Below, one piece after another: positions 33,072 to 40,643 of a DNA stretch of 64,000 bases (its first letter is position 1; every line of letters begins with the position of its first letter). The DNA is taken from assembly GCF_039503195.1 (NCBI RefSeq), contig NZ_JBCJKP010000001.1, positions 7,874,001 through 7,938,000 of the forward strand, written 5' to 3'. The notes below the pieces were generated by a model. It was not told where the DNA came from, made no database searches, and saw only the letters and a list, made by a program, of their open reading frames with translations. Position numbers and translations under genes: made by a program. The stretch comes from Streptomyces mirabilis. Its GTDB lineage: Bacteria; Actinomycetota; Actinomycetes; Streptomycetales; Streptomycetaceae.

Positions 33072-34405
33072 CCACGCCGCTGGACTTACCCACCGCCCGC
33101 CGCCGCTACGTCACGGCCTGCGCCCTCTTCTGGCTGCCCGCGGGGCTGACCACGGCTCCCCTCATCCTGCTCTTCACGGAACGGGGCATGACCATGGCCG
33201 CCATCGCGGGCCTCTTCGCCGCCCACTCCCTCACTGCCGCCACGCTCGAACTGCCCACCGGAGGACTCTCCGACGTACTCGGCCGCCGGGCCGTCCTGGC
33301 CGCCGCCGGGCTGCTGAACCTGACCGCTCTGACCCTCCAGGCACTGGGCACCACCGCCTGGGTCCTCACCCTCGGCATGGTCCTGATGGGCACGGCCCGC
33401 GCCCTGTCCAGCGGCCCCGCCGAAGCCTGGTACGTCGACACCGTCCACGCTCATGCCGGCCCCGACGCCGAACTCCGTACGGGACTCGCCCGCGGCGGCT
33501 CCGCGACCTCCGCCGCGCTCGCCACCGGCACGCTCCTCGGCGGCGCCCTCCCCTGGCTCCTCGGACTCGGCCCCGACCTCGGGGCGGGTCTTTCGGGGGC
33601 GACCTCCGGGCTCGTACTGCCCCTCTCCGTTCCGCTGCTCCTCGGCGCGGTGGTCGACATCGCCTTCGTGCTGTACGTCCTGACCGCCCTGCGTGAGCCG
33701 CCCCGCGCGAAGACCACCCTCCGCGACGTCCTTCAGGGCGTCCCGGCCACCGTCGTGGGCGGACTGCGGCTGGGCGCACGGGACGCGCTCGTCCGGCGCG
33801 TGTTCCTCAGCGCCGGGACCGTGGGCTGCGCCTTGGCCGCGCTCGAACTCCTCACCCCCGGCCGCGCCGCCGCCCTCACCGGCGCCTCGGAGTCCGGCGC
33901 CGTCCTCTACGCCGTCATCGCCTGCCTCGGCTTCGTCAGTTCCGGCGTCGGCAGCCACCTCGCTCCGCTCACGGCCCGGCTCGCGGGCAGCGGCGGGCGC
34001 GCGGTCCTGGTGAGCCTCGGCGCCGGGGCGAGCGGGTTGCTTCTGCTCGGCGCCACGGCGGTGTCCACGGCGCCGTTCGCCATGATCCTGGCCGCCGGCG
34101 GTTACGCCCTCGTCTACCTCGGCATCGGCGCGGCGGCGCCCAGCGAGAACGAGCTCCTGCACCGCCGTGTCCCCAGCGCCGGGCGCGCCACCGCGTTGTC
34201 CGTCCAGTCCCTGGCCCTCCAACTCGTGGCGGCGCTCAGTGGTCTGGTCGTCGGGGTGCTTCCGGCGGGGCCGCTGCCGTGGCTACTGGGCGGCACCGCG
34301 CTGCTGGCGGGCGCCGTGCTGTGGATTCAGCGGGACCCGTCCACGCCCTCACGTACGGCGAACTCCACGAACACGGTCCAGGTGGTGGGGGAGAGGGCGA
34401 GTTGA
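33068..34405 (+). CDS. MFS transporter
   Basis: 445 residues, about twelve hydrophobic helices. The MFS loop 2-3 signature is seen as ELPTGGLSDVLGRRAVLAAA. Other segments: FWLPAGLTTAPLILLFTERG and SENELLHRRVPSAGRATALS. It is likely an exporter of a small molecule controlled by the ArsR-type gene with which it overlaps. The 3' end runs 79 bp into the convergent DUF397 gene. Confidence 0.93.
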   Translation: MTTPLDLPTARRRYVTACALFWLPAGLTTAPLILLFTERGMTMAAIAGLFAAHSLTAATLELPTGGLSDVLGRRAVLAAAGLLNLTALTLQALGTTAWVLTLGMVLMGTARALSSGPAEAWYVDTVHAHAGPDAELRTGLARGGSATSAALATGTLLGGALPWLLGLGPDLGAGLSGATSGLVLPLSVPLLLGAVVDIAFVLYVLTALREPPRAKTTLRDVLQGVPATVVGGLRLGARDALVRRVFLSAGTVGCALAALELLTPGRAAALTGASESGAVLYAVIACLGFVSSGVGSHLAPLTARLAGSGGRAVLVSLGAGASGLLLLGATAVSTAPFAMILAAGGYALVYLGIGAAAPSENELLHRRVPSAGRATALSVQSLALQLVAALSGLVVGVLPAGPLPWLLGGTALLAGAVLWIQRDPSTPSRTANSTNTVQVVGERAS

Positions 34406-34590
34406 GGGCCGGGGGTGTGCTTGGAGTCGCGGATGTGGATGGTGGTGGGGCAGGTGGCGACCTCGACGCAGTCGCCGGAGTCGTCGCCGCTGTATGTCGA
34501 CTTGCGCCAGGAGAGGGCCACTTCGACGCAGTCGTCGCCGTCGCTGCCGCTGTAGGTGCTCTTGAACCAGGTCAGCTCTGTGGTGTTCAT
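34327..34590 (-). CDS. DUF397 protein with two DUF397 repeats
   Basis: 87 residues. Two copies of the DUF397 motif are visible: LTWFKSTYSGSDGDDCVEVA and LSWRKSTYSGDDSGDCVEVA, then VRDSK-like IHIRDSKHTPGPQLALSPTT. Such proteins accompany HTH-DUF5753 regulators in Streptomyces (the bldB/whiJ-like systems), where they are thought to act as partner or antitoxin-like proteins. It overlaps the DUF5753 gene by 4 bp. Confidence 0.93.
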   Translation of the reverse strand: MNTTELTWFKSTYSGSDGDDCVEVALSWRKSTYSGDDSGDCVEVATCPTTIHIRDSKHTPGPQLALSPTTWTVFVEFAVREGVDGSR

Positions 34591-35181
34591 AGCGCTCCTA
34601 GCGTCCGCTCCAGCAGGCTCCTGGAATCCTCCGGGGTGAGAGCCTGTGAACGTAGTTTCGCATAGCGCATGTGGAGCACACTGATCGATTTCGGGTCAGC
34701 GATGAACTGTCCGCTCCGTTGGCCTTCGCAGTAGCCGAACCACTCGTTCTTCGGGATCTCCAGCAGCCGGATGGGGCCGTCGAGACCTGGGTGGACATCG
34801 CGTGTCATGGGCATTAATTGCATCTGTACGTTGCGCAGTTCCGTAATTGTCAGGACGTGGTCGATCAACCCTCGTGTGACCTGGAGGCCGCCAGTCCCCC
34901 GGCGGATGATGTGCTCCTCGACGATGAAACTGAACGCCGTGTTGGGCCGCTCGACGAGCAGCCACTGTCGATCCGCGCGGGCGGCGATCTGGGCCTCGAT
35001 CTGGGCGTCCGTCAGCACGGGCACGCGTTCGTTGAAGAGAGTGCGTGCGTACCCCTCTGTCTGGAGCAGCCCCGGCACGAGCCGGTTCTCGAACGTATAG
35101 AGACTGATCGCCTGCTCCTCCAGCTCCGCCCACTCGCGGAACCAGGACGCCAAACCCGGCTGCCGCGTCGTGAACTCCTAC
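34587..35181 (-). pseudogene. DUF5753 (WhiJ-like) regulator lacking its helix-turn-helix N-terminus
   Basis: The DUF5753 ligand domain is complete: ASWFREWAELEEQAISLYTF, ENRLVPGLLQTEGYARTLFN, QVTRGLIDHVLTITELRNVQ and LLEIPKNEWFGYCEGQRSGQ. In family members this is preceded by ~80-100 residues with an XRE HTH. Here in-frame codons upstream (EFTTRQPG) end at a TAG (~35179-35181) and no HTH is found in any frame before the divergent ATPase gene at 35243. A TTG at 35153 could give a 188-residue HTH-less protein. Either a decayed gene or a truncated partner protein. Confidence 0.75.
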
Positions 35182-35242
35182 AGAACCCGGCGTACGACTG
35201 GCGTCGCTGGTCGACGCCCATGAGACCCGGGACCGTTGGGCC

Positions 35243-35680
35243 ATGCAAGGAGACATCCGGGCCCAGGAACCGGTCACCGTACGTACGTTCACGCAACTCT
35301 TCAGCAGCACGCCGCGAGGCGCCCGGCTCGCGCGGCGGCTGGTCGCGAACCGGATGGACGTGTGGGGATTCGCTTACGACAGTGAGGCCAGCGAAGACGT
35401 GAGCCTGGTCGTGGCCGAGCTGGCCGCGAACGCCGTACGGCACGGGAGCGTGCGGGGGCGCAGCTTCCGCGTACGGCTGGTGGTGCGCGACGGCGTCGTA
35501 CGCGTGGAGGTCGCCGACGGGCGGACCGAGCGGCTGCCGGTGCTGCGGGAGCCGGACGGCGAAGGCGGGCGCGGGCTGGTGCTCGTCGCGGCGCTGGCCG
35601 AGCGGTGGGGTGTGGAGCCCCGGATCGGGATGGCCCACAAGATCGTGTGGGCGGAGCTACTGGTGGGCCTGGGTAGGTAG
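35243..35680 (+). CDS. Anti-sigma-factor-like ATP-binding protein (HATPase_c_2)
   Basis: 145 residues, RsbW/SpoIIAB-like GHKL ATPase. Seen: N box VSLVVAELAANAVRHGSVRG and G1/G2 region LPVLREPDGEGGRGLVLVAA, then LAERWGV. In actinomycetes these commonly lie divergent from an XRE-DUF5753/DUF397 pair, as here, though the XRE partner is truncated. Expected role: kinase or anti-sigma in a partner-switching circuit; partner not in the window. Confidence 0.9.
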   Translation: MQGDIRAQEPVTVRTFTQLFSSTPRGARLARRLVANRMDVWGFAYDSEASEDVSLVVAELAANAVRHGSVRGRSFRVRLVVRDGVVRVEVADGRTERLPVLREPDGEGGRGLVLVAALAERWGVEPRIGMAHKIVWAELLVGLGR

Positions 35681-35814
35681 TTGAGGTGCGCGGGGCGAGT
35701 CGACTCGCCCCCCTCGCCCGCCGATCACGCGCCCGCCGTCCGGCGTTCACGTTCCGCACCGAATCTCCTCGTGGCGCGCTCTCGCACTCGCGGCGCACGA
35801 CTCAGGAGGCAGGC

Positions 35815-37527
35815 ATGGGGCACGGGCATCACCACCACGGTCACCAGCACGACCACAGCCACGGGCACGACCACGAAAGCGAGTCGCTTCCCGCCGCGTT
35901 CGACCCCTCCGTGCCCGACGAGGCCCTGACCCCCGAGCAGCAGTCGCGCCGCTCGCTGCTGCGCCGCGCGGGGCTGCTCGGCGCGGGGCTGGCCGCCGGT
36001 GGCGTCCTCGCGCAGGGGGCGGTGGCGCCGGCGTACGCCTCCAGCGCCACGAGCGGTCGCAGACGGAACGGGTTCCTCTGGCTGTCCGGTGACCACCACA
36101 TCCACACCCAGTACAGCAGCGACGGCAAGTACCGCGTCGGCGACCAGGTCCGGCAGGGCGCCCGGCACGGTCTGGACTGGATGGTCATCACCGACCACGG
36201 CAGCGAGACGCACGCCAAGATCGGTGTCGACAAGGTCAACCCCGACATCAAGGAGGCCCGGGAGAAGTACGAGGACACGCTCGTCTTCCAGGGGCTGGAG
36301 TGGAACATACCCGGCGCCGAGCACGGCACCGTGTTCGTTCACCCCGGCAACAACGAGGTCAGCGTCCTGAAGGCGTTCGAGACGTCCTACGACGGCAGCG
36401 TGACGGGTACCAGCGGGTCCTCGCCCGCCAACGAGGCGCTCGCCGTCGCGGGCCTCAACTTCCTCGCGGAGCAGGTGCGGCGGCGCAAGGTCGAGGACGC
36501 GCTGATGCTCGCCAACCACCCGGCGCGGCGCGGTGTCGACTCGCCGCACGAGATCCGCGGCTGGCGCGACGCGACCGGCTCGGGCCGTCAGATCGCCGTC
36601 GGCTTCGAGGGCGCGCCGGGCCATCAGGCGGGGGGCATCGCCACGCCGCTGGGCATGGGGCGGGCCCGGGGCATCTACGACAACAACCCGAGCGCCGACT
36701 CCTTCGCCGGCTACCCGCTGGAGAGCTACCGCACCTGGGGCGGCTTCGACTGGATGACCGCCACGGTCGGCGGCCTGTGGGACAGCCTCCTCGCCGAGGG
36801 CAAGCCCTGGTGGATCACCGCCAACTCCGACTCCCACCAGGTGTACACGGACACCGCCGTCCGCGGTGGCCCGGACAGTGACTTCACCGCCAACGGCAGG
36901 CACACCGACCCGGTCTACGGCGGCAAGATCGACGTCACGCAGGGCGACTACTGGCCCGGCCAGTACAGCCGTACCCACGTCGGTGCCGACGGCTTCTCGT
37001 ACGCCGCCGTCATGGACGGCATTCGCGCCGGGCGCGTGTGGGTCGACCACGGGCAGCTCATCAGCGGCCTCGACGCGCGGGTGGCGGGCGGCAGCCGCTG
37101 GGCGACCCTCGGCGGCGCGCTGCACGTCAAGAAGGGGCAGAACGTCACGCTGACGGTCGACATCGCGCTCGCCGACGGGCCCAACTGGGCTGGGTTCGTC
37201 CCGAAGTTGGCCCGCGTGGACGTCATCCAGGGCGATGTCACGGGCGCCGTCGCGGACAGGGACACCTTCACCGCGCCGACCGCGAAGGTCGTCCGGTCGT
37301 ACGAGGTGAACAAGTCCACGGGCGTGGTGCGTCTGTCGTACTCCCTCGGCACGGTCGACCGCCCGGTGTACGTCCGGCTGCGTGGCACCGACGGCAACCG
37401 TTCCGCCACCGGTCTGATGGGCGCTGCCGTCGACCCCGCGGGCCCGGCCGTGGACGTCGTCGGCGACGCGGACCCATGGAAGGACCTGTGGTTCTACTCC
37501 AACCCGGTGTGGGTCCTGCCATCGTGA
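35815..37527 (+). CDS. Exported PHP-type (CehA/McbA family) metallohydrolase with a His-rich N-terminus
   Basis: 570 residues. Residues 2-22 are a striking His/Gly/Asp run (GHGHHHHGHQHDHSHGHDHE), probably metal-chelating. A twin-arginine signal follows (SRRSLLRRAGLLGAGLAAGG). The PHP domain shows metal motifs GDHHIHTQYSSDGKY, DWMVITDHGSETH, LANHPARRG and ANSDSHQVY. The C-terminal ~130 residues are beta-rich. CehA/McbA proteins hydrolyse esters and carbamates, but the substrate here is unknown. ATG 35815 has CAGGAGG at ideal spacing. The next gene overlaps its stop (GTGA). Confidence 0.92.
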   Translation: MGHGHHHHGHQHDHSHGHDHESESLPAAFDPSVPDEALTPEQQSRRSLLRRAGLLGAGLAAGGVLAQGAVAPAYASSATSGRRRNGFLWLSGDHHIHTQYSSDGKYRVGDQVRQGARHGLDWMVITDHGSETHAKIGVDKVNPDIKEAREKYEDTLVFQGLEWNIPGAEHGTVFVHPGNNEVSVLKAFETSYDGSVTGTSGSSPANEALAVAGLNFLAEQVRRRKVEDALMLANHPARRGVDSPHEIRGWRDATGSGRQIAVGFEGAPGHQAGGIATPLGMGRARGIYDNNPSADSFAGYPLESYRTWGGFDWMTATVGGLWDSLLAEGKPWWITANSDSHQVYTDTAVRGGPDSDFTANGRHTDPVYGGKIDVTQGDYWPGQYSRTHVGADGFSYAAVMDGIRAGRVWVDHGQLISGLDARVAGGSRWATLGGALHVKKGQNVTLTVDIALADGPNWAGFVPKLARVDVIQGDVTGAVADRDTFTAPTAKVVRSYEVNKSTGVVRLSYSLGTVDRPVYVRLRGTDGNRSATGLMGAAVDPAGPAVDVVGDADPWKDLWFYSNPVWVLPS

Positions 37528-38102
37528 CCGAACGGTACGTGGTCGGGGTCGACACCGGTCTGTCCGGAACCCTGCGGGCGGCCGACCATCTCCTCCTCGA
37601 CCTCGCTGCCGAACTCGGCCTGGACGACGGGGTGGTGGGCTGTACGCACCATGTGCGGGAGGGGCGGCGGCACACGGCGCTGTCCTTCTCCACGCCCTTG
37701 GAGCGGGTGGCCCGCGCGGCCTGGCGGGCGCTCACGGAACGGGAGTTCGGCGCCGCTCTGGGTGCCGAGAGGCACGGTCCGGACGAGCTGGCCGCCGGCG
37801 CCGCGCACGCCGCCGCGGAGCACCTCGCGCGCACCGGTGGCCGTGCCGTCCGGTACGGCGGGGTCGACGCGCTCACCGGCACGGTGACCGTCGCCCGGCT
37901 GCTGGCCGTCTCCGCGGTCGAGCGGATCGTCGTCCTCGGGGCGCCCGACGGCCCCGACCCGGACCAGCGGATCGTCACCCGCGATCACGTACGACCGGAG
38001 TGGCGCGAAGGGCGACTGGTCCTGGCGGCGATGCCGGCCGCGGGCGGGACACTGGTCCCGTTCGAGGTCCCGGACCCGACACCGTGCTGCGCGGACCACT
38101 GA
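37524..38102 (+). CDS. Hypothetical protein coupled to the metallohydrolase gene
   Basis: 192 residues, no signal or membrane segment, no family recognised. Seen: ERYVVGVDTGLSGTLRAADH, LGLDDGVVGCTHHVREGRRH, LERVARAAWRALTEREFGAA and a Cys-His end DPTPCCADH. GTG 37524 overlaps the upstream stop (GTGA), implying coupled expression with the PHP-type enzyme. A strong terminator follows its stop, so the two genes form a complete transcription unit. Confidence 0.7.
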   Translation: MTERYVVGVDTGLSGTLRAADHLLLDLAAELGLDDGVVGCTHHVREGRRHTALSFSTPLERVARAAWRALTEREFGAALGAERHGPDELAAGAAHAAAEHLARTGGRAVRYGGVDALTGTVTVARLLAVSAVERIVVLGAPDGPDPDQRIVTRDHVRPEWREGRLVLAAMPAAGGTLVPFEVPDPTPCCADH

Positions 38103-38119
38103 CCCGACGAGGACGATCC

Positions 38120-38150
38120 GGCCCCGGACCGATCATGGTCCGGGGCCTTT
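38120..38150 (+). terminator. Strong intrinsic-type terminator after the metallohydrolase operon
   Basis: Perfect 11-bp arms ggccccggacc and ggtccggggcc enclose gatcat, followed by ttt. It begins 18 bp after the stop at 38102. Confidence 0.85.
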
Positions 38151-38359
38151 GACATCCGCAGCTGACATCAACGAGCACGGTCACTGACGACCGGGACGCC
38201 TCCTGAGCAGCCGATCCATGTGACTCTTACGGGGCCGTGATCACTCGCGCCGAAGCAGCCCCCGGCCCCAGTCGCACCGCCGACCGCGACGTTACCGACC
38301 AGGCAGTGTGACTCATGGACCCGCACGCCTTCCGCTACGCCCACGCGGGCTGAGGGTTG
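38151..38359. other. Short non-coding gap before the decayed region
   Basis: About 200 bp with no gene supported. A 12-codon frame (MDPHAFRYAHAG, 38315-38353) is probably chance. Confidence 0.4.
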
Positions 38360-38913
38360 TCAGTGGTCGTGGCGATCGCAGTGGTCATGACGCCCGTCGT
38401 GGCCGTCGTGCCCGTCGCCGTCGTGCCCGTGGTGCTCGTGGTGCTCGATCGTGGTGGTGTCGGTGGCGGTGTGAGTGGTGGTGTCACCGCCTCCCGTGAC
38501 GGTGGCGGTGTTGGTGACCCGTGCACGGGCGTTGCAGGAGACGTCGACCTTCAGGGTGACGGGCGGGTAGCTGTGCCCGGCAGGCAAGACGTCGCGACGG
38601 GTACAGGTGAGGGTGGCCAGAATGCAGTGCCATCCCCTGCCGGTGATCCTGTCGGCCCGAAGACCTGTGGGGAGGATGCCGTGGACGGTGACCGTGGTGC
38701 CATGGGTCGGGCCGGCCGCGGTGACGTTACCCACAGTGATGGTGTAGACGCCGTCCTCGCCCCGGGTGAAGGTGTTCGCGTGACTCTTGGCGATGGTCAG
38801 GGAGGGGTGGCCGACTGGGATGACCGTAAATGTGAGGCCGGTGCTGTCGGTGCCGCTGGGGTCAGTGGTGGCGGTGCCACTGGGTTCGGTGAGGCCGGTG
38901 GTGGTGAAGGTGT
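38360..38913 (-). pseudogene. C-terminal fragment of a DUF11-repeat surface protein
   Basis: Reads HPSLTIAKSHANTFTRGEDG, VYTITVGNVTAAGPTHGTTV, TVHGILPTGLRADRITGRGW, KVDVSCNARARVTNTATVTG: one DUF11 (prealbumin-like, conserved repeat) domain typical of large secreted actinomycete proteins. It ends in an unusual His/Asp/Gly tail (EHHEHHGHDGDGHDGHDG). There is no start or signal peptide: upstream the sequence switches abruptly into a truncated transposase. Only one repeat of what was likely a long protein survives. Confidence 0.75.
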
Positions 38914-39664
38914 CGATCGCTGTGCAGGATGCACCCGGCGGCGTGTTCACGCCGGGCAACAGCGTTGTTCAGGGCTGTGACGGCCAGGCGGGACTTCATC
39001 CGCGTGTCGATCGAGTAGCCGACGATCCTCTTGCTGAAGACGTCCTTGATCGCACACAGATACAACGTGCCTTCGCTGGTGGCGTGTTCGGCGATATCGG
39101 TGAGCCACAGCCGGTTCGGGCCGGTCGCGGTGAAGTCACGGCAGACGAGGTCGTCGTGCACCGGCGGGCCGGCCTTCTTGATACTGCCGCGCTTCTTGCC
39201 GAACATGCTCCACCAGCTGTTGTCGCGGCAGATCCGCCACGCGGTCCGGTCGGCCATGACCGCCCCCGCGTCACGGGCTTCATCGGCAAGGAAGCGGTAA
39301 CCGAACTCCGGATCCTGACGATGGGCGTCGAACAATGCGTTCGCGCGGTAAGCCTCCTCCAGCACGGCAGTGGTCACCGGCCGGTCGAGCCAGCGGTAGT
39401 AGGGCTGTCTGGCGAGCTTCAGGACCCTGCACGTGACCGTGACCGGAACTCCGCCGGCGGCCAGCTCCTTCACGAGCGGGTAGATCCCTTTCCCGGCAGA
39501 TGCGCCTGCGACAGGTAGGCCGCGGCCCGGCGCAGGACCTCGTTCTCCTGCTCCAGCAGCTTGATCCGCCGACGCGCTTCCCGTAGTTCCGCGTTGTCCT
39601 GGCTGGTCGTTCCGGGCTTTGTCCCGTCGTCGATGTCCGCGCGGCGCATCCGGGTCTGCTGCAC
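38913..39664 (-). pseudogene. IS3-family transposase (OrfA/OrfB), truncated at both ends
   Basis: OrfB pieces are clear: YPLVKELAAGGVPVTVTCRV, LKLARQPYYRWLDRPV, the DDE first Asp in GPNRLWLTDIAEH, AIKDVFSKRIVGYSIDTRMK and the second Asp in CILHSDR, where homology ends. The catalytic Glu and C-terminus are lost. OrfA is in another frame at ~39470-39655 (MRRADIDDGTKPGTTSQDNA, ELREARRRIKLLEQENEVLR), as in IS3 elements using programmed frameshifting, but its N-terminal HTH is missing. It cannot encode a working transposase. Confidence 0.88.
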
Positions 39665-39679
39665 GATCGGGCGACATCT

Positions 39680-39832
39680 TGACCTGCCCCACCTCTCAGG
39701 TTCCAGTTCTGCTGGCTAACTGACGGCCTTCACGAAAGGCTGCCGGACACGCCCCGCGCCTACCCCGCTGAGTTCCGCGCCCGCGCCATCGCGTTGGTGC
39801 GGGCAGGAAAAGAACAGAAGCAGACCGCCGCT
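39680..39832 (+). mobile_element. Left end and orfA fragment of a second IS element
   Basis: tgacctgcccc at 39680-39690 resembles IS3-family terminal inverted repeats, oriented outward from an element lying to the right. About 65 bp on, plus-strand codons read AYPAEFRARAIALVRAGKEQ KQTAA, the N-terminus of an OrfA transposase. Homology then stops and unrelated sequence follows. Together with the truncated transposase to its left this looks like nested or recombined insertions. Confidence 0.6.
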
Positions 39833-40028
39833 GGACGTACTTCGCTCGGGAAAGCTCAGCTCACCAAGATCCCCGACAAGGCTCAGGGCAAGAAGAAGCA
39901 ACCCCCAACGATCAAGCCCCCTACCGGCGCAGACCTGCGGGCAGGGGGCTTGTCGCTGGGGACGTCGATCGGCGGTCAGGCTGCCGGTGTCAGCGATCCC
40001 GCGATGAGGAAGTCCCGCGACCGGACGA
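39833..40028. other. Residual sequence between IS fragment and small peptide gene
   Basis: The plus frame continues without homology; lysine-rich codons (KIPDKAQGKKKQPP) differ from neighbouring genes. No gene is supported. It may contain the terminator of the minus-strand peptide gene. Confidence 0.35.
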
Positions 40029-40238
40029 TCAGAAGGAGGCGGTCAGGCCGACCTGGTGGTACTGGCCGACGGTGTCCAGGACCTCGTCCTTGACCGCGCC
40101 GAACTGACCCACGAGGTCCGAGCTACCGATCGCCGTGGGGCCGGCGGCGATGCCGACCTGCGGGCTCAGGCCACCGGAGACGGCGTCGAGCTCGGCGTCA
40201 GAGATTTCAATGGTCTGAACCTGGGGAGCGGAGTTCAT
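40029..40238 (-). CDS. Small RiPP-like precursor peptide with double-glycine leader
   Basis: 69 residues. The leader MNSAPQVQTIEISDAELDAV ends SGG, the double-glycine motif recognised by peptidase-containing transporters (the ELDAVSGG pattern of nif11/type-2-lantibiotic-like leaders). The 46-residue remainder (LSPQVGIAAGPTAIGSSDLV ... QVGLTASF) has no Cys, so lanthionine rings are impossible and another modification, or none, must apply. No LanM, YcaO or C39 peptidase gene is next to it; only an unrelated-looking MFS gene (40644) and ABC-2 genes (41986-44668) are within 5 kb. ATG 40238 with GAAGGG ~14 bp upstream. Confidence 0.72.
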   Translation of the reverse strand: MNSAPQVQTIEISDAELDAVSGGLSPQVGIAAGPTAIGSSDLVGQFGAVKDEVLDTVGQYHQVGLTASF

Positions 40239-40643
40239 GAGGAAACTGCCCTTCGTATGGATGTTCCACAAGGGGGAGCGGCCAGGCTGGGGATAGCCGG
40301 TGGGCCGCGACCGCAGGCGCGCGCCATCCGTTTCCGGACGTCTTGGCGCGAACCCTTCGGCGCGAAGGATCAAATCACGGAGGGTGCCCGGCATCCAATC
40401 GTTCGCAGCTCCCAGCACGGCAGTTGCAACATTCCGCCACTCATCCATGCACGCGTGCACACGGATTGAGGACAGCTTCTCTACATGTAACCCCGCACCG
40501 GAATCCGACAGCTATTGCCACGGCGGCTCCGACCAGGACAACTCCGTACCAACAGAACGCACCCATGACGCAGTTGCGCATTCGCTGTGCAGATTCCGTC
40601 ACGTGTGCATCCGCGCACCCGTCCCGTCTAGGCTGGTCGACGA
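40239..40643. other. 405-bp intergenic region, AT-richer than its surroundings
   Basis: No supported gene. Minus-strand frames run through it but have atypical codon use. It contains the perfect palindrome tgcacgcgtgca (40448-40459) and the presumed divergent promoters of the peptide and MFS genes. Confidence 0.45.
40448..40459. promoter_or_regulatory. 12-bp perfect palindrome tgcacgcgtgca
   Basis: Lies between the divergent peptide gene (start 40238) and MFS gene (start 40644). Candidate operator; regulator unknown. Confidence 0.4.

Noticed and set aside
35815..35880. His-rich start of the PHP-type protein considered as a cloning tag or contaminant
   Set aside because: The run is irregular (His, Gly, Asp, Gln, Ser) with normal codon use and a native ribosome-binding site, so it is natural.
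40239..40457. In-frame N-terminal extension of the double-glycine peptide (to ~143 residues)
   Set aside because: The leader peptide pattern starts cleanly at ATG 40238, and the upstream codons have unlike composition.
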